A DNA stretch of 64,000 nt from Codonopsis lanceolata (lineage: Eukaryota; Streptophyta; Magnoliopsida; Asterales; Campanulaceae). Shown one piece after another: positions 48,021-60,715 of the stretch. Location of the stretch: positions 12,555,101 through 12,619,100 of the forward strand of contig CM028382.1 of NCBI GenBank assembly GCA_013146195.2, given 5' to 3'. The notes below the pieces were generated by a model, which saw only the letters and a list, made by a program, of their open reading frames with translations, did not search any database and was not told the origin of the DNA. The position numbers and the translations under genes are program-made. Positions within the stretch are counted from its first letter, which is position 1; every line of letters begins with the position of its first letter.

Positions 48021-49250
48021 CATATCCGTAGAAGAAAATTTTTAGAAAACATGCAAGTAACTTTAAACAAAACATTTTCAACTAGAATTCCATCCTGATT
48101 AAAAATTCCTCTTTAACCACGATAATGCACATTAAAATCTCAAACAACCCAAACAACATCAAAAATCATCTTTCATATCTTCATAGCCAACAAAAATTCC
48201 CAACAACAAGATAAAACATGCATTCAAGATTTATCAAAACCCAAAATCACCAACATCCAAAATACCAACCAAACCAACATCCAAGATTACCAACCAAACA
48301 TTATCCCCCCCACACCAAAACATGACATTGTCCCCAATGAACAAGGAAATAACAAAAGAAAAAGGAAGAAGAACTTCCCTGATCATGAAGACGGAGGAGG
48401 AGGAGGCGGGGGATGAAAACCAACGAAATCAAAGTAGGCCATCAACATGGCCTGCAAATGCCGCTGATTGGCATTTAAACGGCTTCTTTGGTTGGCATCG
48501 AGGCATTTGCACGCGGCAGAGATCTCAAGTGCGGAATAGAGGAAGTAAGCGGTCCCATGATACTGCGGGAATCAAAGCTGCTTTCAGGTGTAGACACACC
48601 GGTGAGGAGGAATCCCTTCATTAACAAATTTCACAAGACCCATTCTATATAAACACTTAATGTCCAACGGTTCACATTCACATGCCACATTCAAATCATG
48701 TTGTTGCAAATTTAAAACACCTAAATTCACGCTAACGGGGTTATCACGATCCAAGACTCAATGGTCGGGTTTTCTTTTTCAACACCGCAACAAATTGGCT
48801 TGCTAGCCAATAACCAAGATTCACTTTTTTTCTATTTATCATACACCATAAAAAACAATTCTGGTTTTGTACAAATATTGGAGCCATCTTTTCGACCTGA
48901 AAAACTGTATGCTAAAAATTTTTGTATTATTTGCAAAGCATGGTCTTTTATCTGAGATACTTTTCGAGCAGTGGGATTATACGGTTCCACATTGCGTTCG
49001 AAATAGTATCAAGCAAATCGGGATCGAGCATTGAAAGGCTCACAATATTCACAAAGCGAAATTTCTCTTTCGATTGGGAGCAAGTCCCGGACATAAAAGC
49101 GTAGAGCATCATTAAATGCATTCAAAGACATATTAAAAACCTTCCCCATTAAGCGAAATCGTATCGGATTTGAGGTGTCATGAGAAAAAGTTTTCCTCGG
49201 TATTGAAAACAAAAGTACAATAAGAATTCGCGAATCGCTCATCAAATGCG
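48021..49250 (-). other. Non-coding 3' internal part of the Athila-like element
   Basis: The tract lies between the env-position ORF and the missing 3' LTR. It holds the minus-strand words GGGGACAATGTCATG and GTGTGGGGGGG at about 48303-48340. I see no intact open frame. Confidence 0.6.
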
Positions 49251-49875
49251 GGAAAGTCTAAAACCAGAAATTGTCCCGACCTACATTACGCATAAAAGCG
49301 GCAACTCTACGGACAAATTCAAAGCGTTTAAAGTAGGAAGATGAAAGGTTCTTACTGCAATGATCCGGCGAGCCAAAATATCGAGGAGGCTGCGCTTAAT
49401 GGATAGTTTGGTGTTGAAAGTTAAGCAATTCCCTCGATGAATCACCTTGTCGAGCCACAAGCCTTTCCCTTTAAGAACAGGGGTTTTTTGCGAATGTGGA
49501 AACATTGACATTGGTAATGTCAATGTTTCATGGGCTCTCGGGATGCGTGGGCGACTCAGCCGGAGGCGAGGTTGATGCTCGGAATCTTCAAGGTGAATGC
49601 GGCGGCTTCGATTGGTGGGGTTCCTTGTTGGCCAGCGAAGGACCGGCCACGTGAGATCTTGGCGAGAATGGTTGGAACTTCGATGCGTCTGAAGAAGTAG
49701 GGGAAGCCGGCGGCGCATAAGAATCCGGCGAAGAGGAGAAGAAACCGCCAAAGAAGAAGAAGAAGTAGTCGAGATTTCAACAGGCTCCGTCGATGTAATG
49801 ACCACCGTCGTGGCATAATCGCGAGCAATCGACTTGAGCGGCGACGGGAAGGAGCAATCTTTTCTTTGGGGCCAT
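49250..49875 (-). pseudogene. Broken env-position ORF of the Athila-like element
   Basis: An ATG at 49875 opens with MAPKKR. The frame meets a stop within about 35 codons and coding-like sequence continues in other frames. Near 49265-49320 the minus strand reads EFVRRVAAFMRNVGRDNFWF, a stretch I recognise from the ORF that follows pol in Athila/Calypso-like elements. Its function is unknown. The competing long minus-strand frame at 49281-50030 is Ser-rich and out of register, so I regard it as a shadow. Confidence 0.5.
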
Positions 49876-50266
49876 GGCGAGGAACGAGCAACAATGGTGG
49901 CCTTTGGAGGGATGAAGAAATCGCTCGGTTTGATGAAGAAGAAGGTAGAGTGCGTGCTTGAAGAGAAGAGAGAAATTAGGGCTAAAAGCCCCAAATTGAA
50001 ATGAGCCGTTTTATGTGAAGCACTCTCCACTATTCACCGCTTATTTGCCCTTGTTTTCAACCTATACACTTAGCCCCTGTAGTTTTTCTTTGCGTCTGAA
50101 GAAATTGGATTGCTCTCGGTATCTCTTGCAAAACACCCACTGCATGCAGACTCTTAATCCTGCATGCAGACTCTTAATCTGTGACAACCAAACTTCAAAA
50201 AACAACATTAAATCGAGAAAAAAAAAACAAACTAACTAAAACTTAGAAAATCTAAAATTAAAATTA

Positions 50267-50298
<32 letters not shown>

Positions 50299-50474
50299 TA
50301 AAATAAACAAAATTAAAATAGACAAAATTAAAAACATTGGGTTGCCTCCCAATTAGCGCCGCTATTTATGCGTAGCTAGACCCAATGCCTACCCTCAATA
50401 TTACTCATAAATTGGGTAGGCCAAGCGTGATTTCTTCAACGGTTTCGACACATCAAAATTCTCATAATAAGATT

Positions 50475-51690
50475 TCAATCGAGTCCGTTGACCTTGAACA
50501 CTTTACGAGTATGCGGACTACGAATCTCAAAAACTCCATTGGTCATAACACTCACAATTACATATGGACCAGTCCATCTAGACCTTAATTTTCCTGGCAT
50601 CAGTTTTAGTCGTGAGTTGAACAGCAATACTTTTTGTCCCACTGCAAAACTTTTTCGACGAATCAACCTGTCATGAAGCTTCTTAGTCCGCTCTTTGTAA
50701 AACCGTGCACTATCATAGGCTTCCAATCGCAACTCATCTAATTCTTGTAGTTGCAGCTTCCTTTCAAGACCAGCCATTTTAAGATCCATATTGCACTCTT
50801 TCAGCGCCCAATAAGCCCTATGTTCGGCCTTAGCAGGAAGATAGCACATTTTGCCAAACACCAATCGATATGGCGACATACCAATTGGTGTTTTGTATCT
50901 TGTCGATAGGCCCAAAGTGCATCGTCCAATCTCGAACTCCAATCCTTCCGGTTAGGATTTATCATCTTTTCCAAAATTCCTTTGATTTCTCTGTTTGAAA
51001 TTTCAGCCTGCCCATTTGTTTGCGGATGATATGTAGTTGCTACTCTATGGTGTACACCATACTTGAGCATCAATGCTTTCACGCTTCGATTGCAGAAATG
51101 AGTCCCCTGATCGCTAATCACAGCTCTTGGAATACCAAACTGCTGAATATGTTAGACCTGAGAAAACTCACAACAACTTTCGAATCGTTAGTCCGGGTAG
51201 CTTTTGCTTCTACCCACTTGGAAACATAATCCACCGCAAGCAAAATATATAGATTACCAAAAGAACTTGGAAATGGTCCCATGAAATCCATTCCCCAAAC
51301 ATCAAAAATTTCACAAATTAAAATTGGAACTTGGGGCATTTCATCTCTCAAAGTTAAATTCCCAATCTTTTGGCACCTATCACAACTTTTACAGAAAACA
51401 TAGGCATCTTTGAAAAGAGTTTCCCAATAAAATCCACAATCCAAAATCTTTCTTGCTGTTCGTCTTGGACCAAAATGTCCTCCACAAGCATAATTATGAC
51501 AGTATACTAATATGGAATGAATCTCATCATTGGCCACACACCTACGAATGACTTGATCAGAACCAATACGCCAGAGATAAGGTTCATCCCATATATAGTA
51601 TTTAGAGTCACTTCTGATTTTATTCTTTTTTGAACTATTCATTCCTTGTGGAAAAACTCCAGTCACCAGAAAATTTAACCATATCCGCAT
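50475..51690 (-). pseudogene. Integrase of the Athila-like element, frameshifted
   Basis: The zinc-binding H-H-C-C pattern is visible (HNYACGGHF, then CKSCDRC). The catalytic core follows with D in GMDFMGPFP, D in SDQGTHF and E in the region after HPQTNGQAEISN. After it comes the Athila-like GKMCYLPAKAEHRAYW and a C-terminal part (WTGPYVIVSV). The frame breaks near 51120, between the two catalytic Asp regions, and again near 50890-50930. This enzyme would insert the element cDNA into DNA. Confidence 0.8.
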
Positions 51691-53089
51691 ACCAAGGTTC
51701 CTTACCTAACTTACCTTGCACCAAGAAAAGGTGTTCATCTGGGAACGTTTCAGAAATTGGTATGGGCTCTTCTTCTTGCACCATCCTGCTCAAATGATCA
51801 GCTACCGAATTGTCTTTCCCTTTGCAATCCTTAATCTCCCATGTAAATTCTTGCAACAGAAGAATCCATCTGATCAGCCTGGGCTTAGACTCCTTCTTTG
51901 CCAAAAGGTACTTGAGTGCCGCATGATCTGAGAACACCACCACTTTTGCTCCCAGCAAATAAGATCTAAACTTCTCAAATGCAAAGACTATGGCCAACAA
52001 CTCCTTCTCTGATGTAGTGTAATTGTATTGAGAGTTTTCGAAACATAACATATCACATGACTTTTCTTCCTTTCTCTTTGTCCAAGAATTGCTCCTACTG
52101 CATATTGACTTGCATCACACATGAGTTCGAACGGGGAATCCCACTTTGGTGGCTGAATGATAGGGGCTGAGGTCAACTTCTCTTTCAACAAATCAAAGGC
52201 CTTCTTGCAATCTTCTCCAAATTCAAAAGGAACATCCTGTTGAAGCAATCTTGTTAAAGGTTGTGCTATCTTGGAAAAGTCTTGAATAAATCGCCTGTAA
52301 AACCCTGCATGACCAAGCACACTACGAATATCTTTCACGTTAGCAGGATACGGCAATTTAGCAATTAAATCAACCTTTGCTTTGTCCACTTCAATTCCTC
52401 TTTCAGAAACTACATGACCTAACACTATTCCCTCTTGTACCATAAAATGGCATTTCTCATAATTAAGAACTAGGTTAGTGTCCATGCAACGTTTCATGAC
52501 CTTAGATAAATTATCTAAGCATTGATCAAATGAATCACCATACACCGTAAAATCATCCATAAAAATCTCTATGCAATGCTCAATCATATCAGAAAAGATA
52601 CTCATCATACATCTTTGAAATGTACCGGGTGCATTACAAAGACCAAAAGGCATCGGCGAAAAGCAAAGGTACCGAATGGGCACGTGAAAGTTGTTTTTCA
52701 CGATCTTCGGGTGCAACTAAAATCGATAGTAACTTTGAATAACCATCTAAAAAGCGAAATATCTTTTACATGCCAACCTTTCTAACATCTGATCAATGAA
52801 TGGAAGAGGAAAATGATCCTTTCGAGTAGCGGCATTTAACTTTCGAAAGTCTATGCACATTCGCCACCCATTTTGCAATCGCATTGGTACCAACTCATTC
52901 TTTTCATTCTCCACCAAGGTAAAACCTGTTTTCTTAGGAACAAGATGAACGGGACTTACCCAAGTGCTGTCAGAAATAGGAAAAATAATTCCTAAATCCA
53001 AAAGCTTCAAAATCTCCTTAAGAACAACTTCTTTCATGGGCGGATTCAATTTCATTTGTGGATCACGAAACAGGCTTAGAATCGACTTC
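51635..53089 (-). pseudogene. Reverse transcriptase and RNase H of the Athila-like element, frameshifted
   Basis: The reverse transcriptase shows the fingers region (PVHLVPKKTG, RMCIDFRKLN), MPFGLCNAPGTFQRCM and the catalytic FMDD box (FMDDFTVYG). RNase H shows LMCDASQYAVGAILG and SEKELLAIVFAFEKFRSY. Frame breaks lie near 53050-53090, near 52716-52760 (a stop in the segment before CPMPFG) and near 52040-52060. These parts belong to one former polyprotein that would copy element RNA into DNA. Confidence 0.8.
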
Positions 53090-53639
53090 TAACAAGAATA
53101 CGATGCATGCACATTGAAGGGTGATTCCTTAATGTCCGCAAGTGTCCAACCAATTGCTCCTTTGTTCTCTCTCAAGACTCTTAGCAACTTTTCTTCCTGC
53201 AACTCAGTCAAGTTATTAGCAATAATGACTGGCAAAGTTTCATTTTCACCTAAGTAGACATATTTCAAGTGTTCAGGTAACTTCTTTAATTCTAACTTAG
53301 GTGCTTGAATTGTAGAAGGAAGAATTTTTTCACTTGACATTGGCAATGGAAGAGTCGGAAAATCTGATTTTGATGTAACTTCAGGTGTGGAATAAAGAGC
53401 CATGATACTCTCTTGCATTTCAACATTGTTTTGCAACGGTACATCCTTATCAGTCAAACTTTTCACAAGGACCACTTCCAACTTGTCATCAAGAACATTA
53501 GACTCAAATTCATCCCGCACAATTGAATCAATAACACTCACATGAAAAACAGACTCCGAATCACTTGGATATTTCATGGCATCAAATACATTAAAAGTTA
53601 CCACATTGCCATCAAATTCAAGTGTTAAGGTTCCCTTGT

Positions 53640-54482
53640 CTACATCAATTTTTGTTTTTTTGTTTTCATGAATGGTCTCCCTAACAGAATAAGAGAAGGA
53701 TGAGGAGAACATGAATCATCCATATCTATAACATAGAAATCCACCGGAAAAATTAAGTCATTTACTTTCACCAAAACATCTTCTACCACACCCTCGGGAT
53801 AAGAATTAGACCTATCAGCCAATTGTATGATTACTCTTGTATCTCGCAATGGGCCTAAATTCAATTCTTTATACACAGATAAGGGCATGACATTAATAGA
53901 CGCTCCTAGATCAAGCATGGCTTTTTCAACTTTTTTATTACCTATAATACAAGGAATAGTATACATACCTGGGTCCTTGCATTTCTGAGGTAATTTCCGT
54001 TGAATCATGGCTGAAACATTCTCACTTACCAACACCTTCTCATCCTGTCGCAGCTTCATTTTTTTCGTGCACAACTCCTTAAGAAACTTGGCATACCTAG
54101 GCACTTGCTTAATAGCCTCTAAAAGAGGAATATTAATTTCTACCTTGCTAAAGGTATCCAAAATTGCCTTGTCATCTTGCTCTTTCTTTTCCTTTGCCAA
54201 TCTTCCTGGAAAAGGTGGAGGAATCATCATTTTCTGAATTTCTGAACCTGCTTCTCCAACTTTTCCTTTCATTGAACTCTCCTTCTGTACACTCTCATCA
54301 TTATGGCTGCTTGTTTCACCTTCTTTTTCTTCTTTTGCCAAATCCTGTAACTCTTTACCACTCCTAAGAGTTACTGCACACGCATTCTCCCTTGGATTTT
54401 TTTCAACTTGAGACGGTAATCTACCTTGATTGACTTCCATTTTGCTCATTGATACAGCCAACTGTGAAATCTGATCCTCCAA
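53640..54482 (-). pseudogene. Gag C-terminus and aspartic protease of the Athila-like element
   Basis: A Lys/Glu-rich linker is followed by the retropepsin-like active site DLGASINVMPLS and the stretch LILLGRPFMKT. The family usually has D-T/S-G-A at this place; DLGA is also seen in Athila relatives. The frame changes at an A-rich run near 53655-53665; coding-like sequence continues in another register down to 53089. Confidence 0.75.
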
Positions 54483-55829
54483 AGACTTGATACTAGCTTT
54501 TGTTTCTTTGCCGATCTGTCAGTATCCGCCAAACTTTTGATCAAAGTTTCAAGTGAAGTCCCTGGAGCATTAACAGGCTGAATCGGCTGAACAGGAGGAA
54601 ATGGAGGCCGATTTTGCTGCTGTGAGAAATTCAGATTTCTTGGGCCATAACTCAAATTCGGATGGTCGCGCCAACCCGGATTATAGTTATTAGAGTATGG
54701 GTCATACTTCCTTTGTTGCTGCCCTTGAAATCCACCAACAGCATTTACCAATTCCTTGGGTTCTTCTTGCAATGTTGGACACATATCTGTCGGATGACCC
54801 ACGTTCGAACAAATGCCGCACGCTTTAACTTGCTGAATTTGTCCTGAAACAAGTTTCTCCACAACAGAAGTTAGAGTGTCAATTCTACGATCAATAGAAG
54901 AAACATTCACCTCATTCACTTTACTTGGAACCTCCGATTGCCGTGTCCCGAATTGCTGAGCATTTTCAGCCATATCATTAATTAACCGCTTGGCTTCCTC
55001 CAACGTATTGTTCATGAAAGCTCCCCCACTCGCAGCATCAATCATGTTCCTATCTGCAATTAATAAACCTTCATAAAAATATTGGATTAGCAACTGATCA
55101 GAAATTTGGTGCTGAGGACAACTCGCACACAATTGTTTAAATCGCTCCCAATATTCGTACAAAGTTTCTCCCACAAATTGCCTTATTCCGCAAATGTCTT
55201 TGCGAATATTTGTGCCGTGAAGCGAGGAAAAAATCGCCCAAAAACTTCTTCTTCATTTCGGGCCACGCATCGATTGCTCCCGGATGTAAATCAAACATCC
55301 AATCTTTTGCTTTATCCGCCAATGTGAAAGGAAAAGCCCTCAATTTCATGTTGTCTTCAGTCATTCCTTGCGGCCTTTGACTCGAACATGCTAGATGAAA
55401 AGCCATCAGATGCTTGTGAGGATCTTCGCCCGTCAATCCATGGAACTTGGGTAGCAATTGGATCAGAACATGTTTGAGTTCAAATGGAGCATTCACTTCT
55501 GTAAAAGTGATACCAAGAGGTGGCTGATTCATGTCCGAAGTAGCCATTTCTCTTAGAGTTCGATGAGGGTCTGCCATTTCGGCTAAGGGAGCAACTTCCT
55601 CAACTTCGACTTCCTCTTGTTCTTCCTTCACTTGCTCTCCTTCTTCCAGCTCTTCGTCACTTGAATCGCTTGAACTAGCCAGTTCAAATGTCGACTTCAG
55701 TCCCGGCGAAGAGATGTTTGCTTGCCGACTTAGCTTGGTTTGCTTTGTTAATTTTCTAGCTGTCTTCTCAATCTCTGAGTCAAAAATCAATTTTCCTGTA
55801 CGAGAAGATCGAGGCATAAAAAGAAACAA
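54446..55829 (-). pseudogene. Gag of the Athila-like element, frameshifted
   Basis: The N-terminal part carries an acidic run (EELEEGEQVKEEQEEVEVEE) and the capsid-like stretch HKHLMAFHLACS, then LRAFPFTLADKAKDWMFDL. The second frame continues with GETLYEYWERFKQLCASCP and a zinc knuckle CGICSNVGHPTDMC (CX2CX4HX4C). The change of frame lies near 55140-55210 and another lies near 54490-54510. Gag would package element RNA. Confidence 0.8.
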
Positions 55830-55872
55830 AACAACAATAAAATTCTAATGAAGAAATAGATATCAGAACCGT

Positions 55873-55890
55873 TCCCCGGCAACGGCGCCA
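55873..55890 (-). promoter_or_regulatory. Primer-binding site complementary to tRNA-Asp
   Basis: The plus strand reads TCCCCGGCAACGGCGCCA, the 3' end of plant tRNA-Asp including CCA, so the minus-strand element RNA can pair with that tRNA for first-strand priming. It lies five bases inside the end of the LTR, as expected for Athila/Calypso elements. Confidence 0.9.
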
Positions 55891-55895
55891 AAATT

Positions 55896-57299
55896 TGACG
55901 AATGTCAAAACGTCAAAATTAATTCACCTACTTCCCTAATAACAAGTATAAGGTAAGTCGGGATCGTATCCGCAGGGAACGTCGAAATTATTTCTTTTAA
56001 GAATTTTATTAGCAACTAATTAAACACAAATTTATATATATATATATATATTTTAATTAACTACAAATACACTTAAAATTAATTAACTGAAACTATAGAA
56101 ACTAAACTTTTTGATTAAAAATTAATTTAACTCAATAAAAAATTATATCCAGCCAATGAGTTAATTTTCATCTCGCATTTTATTTCTGATCATCGATGCA
56201 AAAATATCTTACGGGATTTCAAATAAACCGGTTAAAAGTGTCGACAAACGCCTAACACTCAATCTATCCTTACCGTATAGATAATTAAGAGACGCTCGTT
56301 TATTACCGTCTAACCGAGTTACAACCTCCGAGACGCTCGTAAGATTTAATAACTCGGTTGCATTAAGAAGCGAGAGACCCGATTCAAAGCCATGTGTATT
56401 GAAGCAATATCATGTAACAATGGTCATTCGTACCCGTAATACGGTCCGATTATGCTTGTGGTGCCTAAAAGGTGTAGTACTTGCCACTTTGTTAAATCCG
56501 AGGACAATTACGGATCAACGACGTTAACTAGCTTTAGATTATTATATTAATTAACATTCTGGCCATTAAACATTAATTAAGTACAATAATCCTCCTACGT
56601 GTAACACGGAGGACGAACGAATATTCAAAAACCCAAATAAGAAATAGCTCAATTTAGATCTCACAGAAATAAAAGCCTGAGACTTAATTGCTCATTGACT
56701 GGAAGAAGTAACTTAGCTAATAAACATAATTAATAAAAACAACTTACAAAAATAACAAGAGTTTTGTTCCCAGCAAGTTATGACTTCCAAAGAAGAATAC
56801 AAGTTGCTCACCACTATTCCTAACAATTGTTTCTCACTGTTTCCAAAGTTACTCACTGCCCGAATCCCTCAACTCCTGGCCGAATTCCCTTCTGTTCATA
56901 AAATACATCAATAAATACCACTATCTCTTCCCACTAACTCCACTATTTGGTAGTTTTAAAACTACCACTAACTTCTCAAAACCTCCCACTACTTGCACAT
57001 TAGTATTTTAATTTTAATACATGAACTGAATTAGACAATAATAACTGCATTGTCTAACTGTCTATTAGATCTTGCCCGAAACTTCAGTGACTAGCCCCAG
57101 CTCAGCTCCGAAACTGTGGATATCACATGCCCATTTGACCTCCCAAATTTTCCTCTTGGCTTGAATCAGCACTTTCCTCAATTGCAGCTGCCTGTGTACC
57201 TATATCATGATCAACACAAAAACCAACCAAAAGTGTAATGTTTTGCTCTAAAATAATCATAAAACCGACTAAATTTATCACACTTTTGGGTTCCCATCA
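55896..57299 (-). repeat. 5' LTR of the Athila-like element (1404 bp)
   Basis: On the minus strand the LTR begins TGATGGGAACCC and ends TTCGTCA, giving the standard TG...CA borders, and the primer-binding site follows after five bases. The word GGATACGATCCCGAC near its 3' end is common in this group. Its partner LTR is not in the window. The base after the LTR, 57300, starts the sequence GCAATCTTGGG. Confidence 0.85.
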
Positions 57300-57816
57300 G
57301 CAATCTTGGGACCCTAGAAAAACTCCCGCCATTCCTAAAATAAAGTTCATCTTTCTTTTAAACCTTTCCAAAAAAATGTCCACTTTTTAATCTTTTCATT
57401 TTTGAAAGTGTTTTAGCCTTGATTTGATTCTCACGTTGATGAGCTCGACTCACGTATATAGATTATCCTAATATTTATTATACAACTAATTTTCTTTCTT
57501 TAATCTGTATGTCGAGTCAAATTTGACACTATTTTTAGGAAAATGAATGGTTGATTTTTAAGAGAACAATACAAGCACAAGCACATGTCAAGACTAGCAT
57601 TAGGCATGTCCTTTTTTTTCTTTTTATCAAGTAAAACACCTAGTTGTTTATTTAAAGTAAGGAAAATCCTAAATAAATGATTGATACTCCCTCCGTCTTA
57701 AAAGTGTTGTCTTGCTTTCCCTTTTTTTTGTCCTCAAAAAATTGTCTTATTTGGAACTTTCTTTTTTAAGACAACACTTTTATAATTTTACCCTTACTTT
57801 TTATTCATACTTTAAT

Positions 57817-58374
57817 CAAGGTTCTAAAAATCGTTAGGCGGCCGCTAAGCGGCACACTAGCGCCTAGCGCCTAGGGGACTAGTCGGGGCGTAATCGGGGC
57901 CTAGAATTAAGGTATAAATACCATTTTTTGATAATTTACATCAAAGATCAAACAAATTGAATACAAATTTTTTTTTTTTTTTAATGTTTGTCATTTTATC
58001 AAACACTTGTCTATATTTGTAAAATGAACAAAAATATACAAACCTACTATTAATCTCAATTCTCAACAACCCCAATGCAATAAACAACCAAGTTTAGAAC
58101 TAAAAACAAAAAAAGATCTTACTCTAGTTCACCCCCCATTACCTCCTGCCTCACCATTACCATTCTCCCTTCCTTCTCCAGTTAGCCCCCCTTCCTTCTC
58201 CGGTCACCGCATGCCACAAAATCAAAGCTACAAAAATAAATTAAGGTCGGCGAGGTTTGGCGTAGATGCCGACTTGGTCGATTAGGCGGCGACTAAGAAA
58301 TTCGCGGCGGTAGAGAGGGGCCTAGCGCCTAGGCGAGGCCTATGCGGAACTAGGCGGGGAGTTTTAGAACACTG
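57817..58374. mobile_element. hAT-family MITE with 8-bp target duplication (second copy)
   Basis: The duplication ACTTTAAT lies at 57809-57816 and 58375-58382, and the ends are CAAGGTTCTAAAA and TTTTAGAACACTG. It is nested in a Stowaway MITE that starts at 57687. Length is the same 558 bp as in the first copy. Confidence 0.85.
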
Positions 58375-58552
58375 ACTTTAATTATGTGTCACATGCACAC
58401 AAGCTTTAATGAAAACTACACATTATATTAATATTAACAATCAACTTTATTGTTTTTCCATAATCCTTGTGTCAGGTCAAACATAACAATAATTTTAGAA
58501 CAAAGAAAATATAAGTTATCTCACATCCTTCTTAAAAATGTAAGAAGCTTAA

Positions 58553-58934
58553 GAGCATCTCCAACGTTTAAAAAACCAAATTCTTAACCAACTTCCTAAT
58601 AAGAATCTCCCAAAATTTTCCCATTGTATAGATTCTTAGTTGCCAAGTAGGAGAGAGAGGGGAAAAAACTTCCCTATTAAGAAGTTGTTGTTTACATAGC
58701 GAAATGAGGAAAGTGATGGGACAGCCGCCTGTTTCTCGGGTGTGTATGGGGGTGGGGGGTTTTGTTTTTATTTTAGATGAGGTTAAATTTAATATTATTT
58801 TTGTGTAAGAAGTTATATAAGAAGATTATACAATGAGAAATATATTCTTAAGTGAGTAAGAAGATAAAAATGTGTAAGTGGCAGTGAGACCCAGTTAAGA
58901 AGTTGTGTAAGAATTTATAACATTAGGGATGCCC
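58553..58934. mobile_element. Tourist-like MITE (second copy)
   Basis: Same ends and TAA flanks as the copy at 41910. It carries a few extra bases near 58724-58736, where the other copy reads differently around a CCGCCTG word. Confidence 0.8.
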
Positions 58935-59099
58935 TAAAAGCGAATATCCTAGAAAGTAACAATGGAGATATGTCATTGTCATAACAAACTCGGCTCGTGT
59001 AAACTTCCACCTTCTTTTCCCACTTTGATTGACGCACCAGAGTAGTCATAAAGAGTGTTTGCGATTGTTAATCTCAATGGTTTGACCCCTAATCTAATA

Positions 59100-59277
59100 C
59101 TCAATTCGTTTCGAACAAAGAGTTCACTATTATATTTTGAAATACTTTACTTAAAAAGTCCACTTTTAAAAATTAAGGCATGCAAGTGTCCTTTTGTTAC
59201 AAATGGGCTACTAAAAGTGTGATTTTCTTAAAAAGTTTGACTTTCAAACAGAGACTCTTTACACAAAACGGAAGGAG
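59100..59277. mobile_element. Small Stowaway-type MITE (second copy)
   Basis: It is identical in layout to the copy at 42448, flanked by TA, and 178 bp long. Confidence 0.6.
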
Positions 59278-60088
59278 TAATAACTTCCTTCACACCGGTG
59301 GTAAGTTTATCACTATTCTAATAAAGTAGTGGAAAGTCTATAATTAACTGTAAGAATTCACAAAATAAGGAGCTCCCATTTGTCTCAAGATCTTAACAAA
59401 GGGGTTATAGAACATCTAGAACCGTCTATCCGGGGTCATATCTTTTAGTTTCTTGAGAAATAGAAATCACAGAGACGTAGGTTCAGATTATATAGGAGTT
59501 ATTTATCCTAATCATGGTAGAAAAACACAATAAATACTCCACCAAGCACAATGAAAATCATGTTTTTATACAACCCTCAAATCAAATGCTCCTTCCGTCC
59601 AAAGATGAGTGTCCCTTTTTTTTAGTTCTTTCGCAAATATTGAAAGTGCTTTTGGTTAGAAATAATATTGGGAAAAGTATATAAATACAAATTACAAAAT
59701 ATAATAAACAATTAAAAGTTATTGTTATAGAGTGAACTAGACTGGAAGTCTGCTGAAATGACAAGCTTCCTTGAAATTTGCTGGTGGACTAAACTTGTGA
59801 AGGTCCGCTGATAAACATTTGCAAAGTTTGTTGGTGAGTTTTTGTGAAGTTTGTCGGTGAGCCTTGGCGAAGTCTGCTAGTGTTTTACACAAAGTCTGCT
59901 GATGGCAAGAGAGGTGTTGTGGTGTAGAACTATGATCTACGTGCCGAACAAAATACTTCTGGTCCGAGGCCTGTATCACACACAGTTTCCTTAAAATAGA
60001 TTCGCCCCTTCTCGTATGTGCTTGTAAGATTTACTGGACGTCTGTCTCCCAGGGGCACTGGAGAGACCTTTAGCTCAAAAAATTTCGA

Positions 60089-60715
60089 CGATTTACATAA
60101 GAGAAATGAAGATTGTTATTAATCGTGTTTTCCAATTATGGAGATCATCTCCATTTATAGGAGAATTATGAGACTGAATAAAAACCACATTGATGATGAA
60201 ATAAATTCATCATCAATAGGTAAATAATATCTCTTATTAAAGTTGATAATAACAACACATAAAGTCTGTTATAAATGTTGGAGTTACGAAAATAAAAGAA
60301 TAATTAACAAAACGTAGGTTAGTCTGAACATGCAAATTTAGTTCGACATTCGTGTCCGCGATCGTACATGAGTACGATATCACCAAAAAGAATACATGAG
60401 ACCAAAGAAACAAGCTCAACGATTTACATAAGAGAAATGAAGATTGTTCTTAATCGTGTTTTCCAATTATAGAGATCATCTCCATTTATAGGAGAATTAT
60501 GAGATTGAATAAAAACCACATTGATGATGAAATGAATTCATCATCAATTGGTAAATAATATCTCTCATTAAAGCTGATAATAACAACACATAAAGTCTGT
60601 TATAAATATTGGAGTTACGAAAAAAAAAAAGAATAATTAACAAAACGTGGGTTGGTCTGAACAAACAAATTTAGTTCGACATTCGTGTCCGCGATCGCAA
60701 ATGAGTACGGTATCC
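60089..60715. repeat. Tandem duplication, period 331 bp (second copy)
   Basis: CGATTTACATAAGAGAAATG starts at 60089 and again at 60420, with about 300 matching bases after each. It corresponds to 43441-44070. Confidence 0.9.

Larger units (their letters stand above)
48021..57299 (-). mobile_element. Athila-type Ty3/gypsy LTR retrotransposon, minus strand, incomplete at the gap
   Basis: Read on the minus strand the order is LTR, primer-binding site, gag, protease, reverse transcriptase, RNase H, integrase, then an env-position ORF and a 3' tract containing GGGGACAATG and GTGTGGGGGGG, which is typical of Athila relatives. The tRNA-Asp primer site and the GKMCYLPAKAEHRAYWAL stretch after the integrase also fit Athila. 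The 3' LTR is missing: sequence stops at the N gap. Every coding region carries frameshifts or stops, so the copy is not functional as read. Confidence 0.85.

Noticed and set aside
47827..48098. Open frames crossing the N run on both strands
   Set aside because: They are created by translating undetermined bases and have no biological content.
49281..50030. A 249-codon minus-strand frame as an intact env-like or host gene
   Set aside because: The protein is Ser- and Arg-rich low-complexity sequence; the recognisable element protein stretches lie in other frames, so this frame is a shadow.
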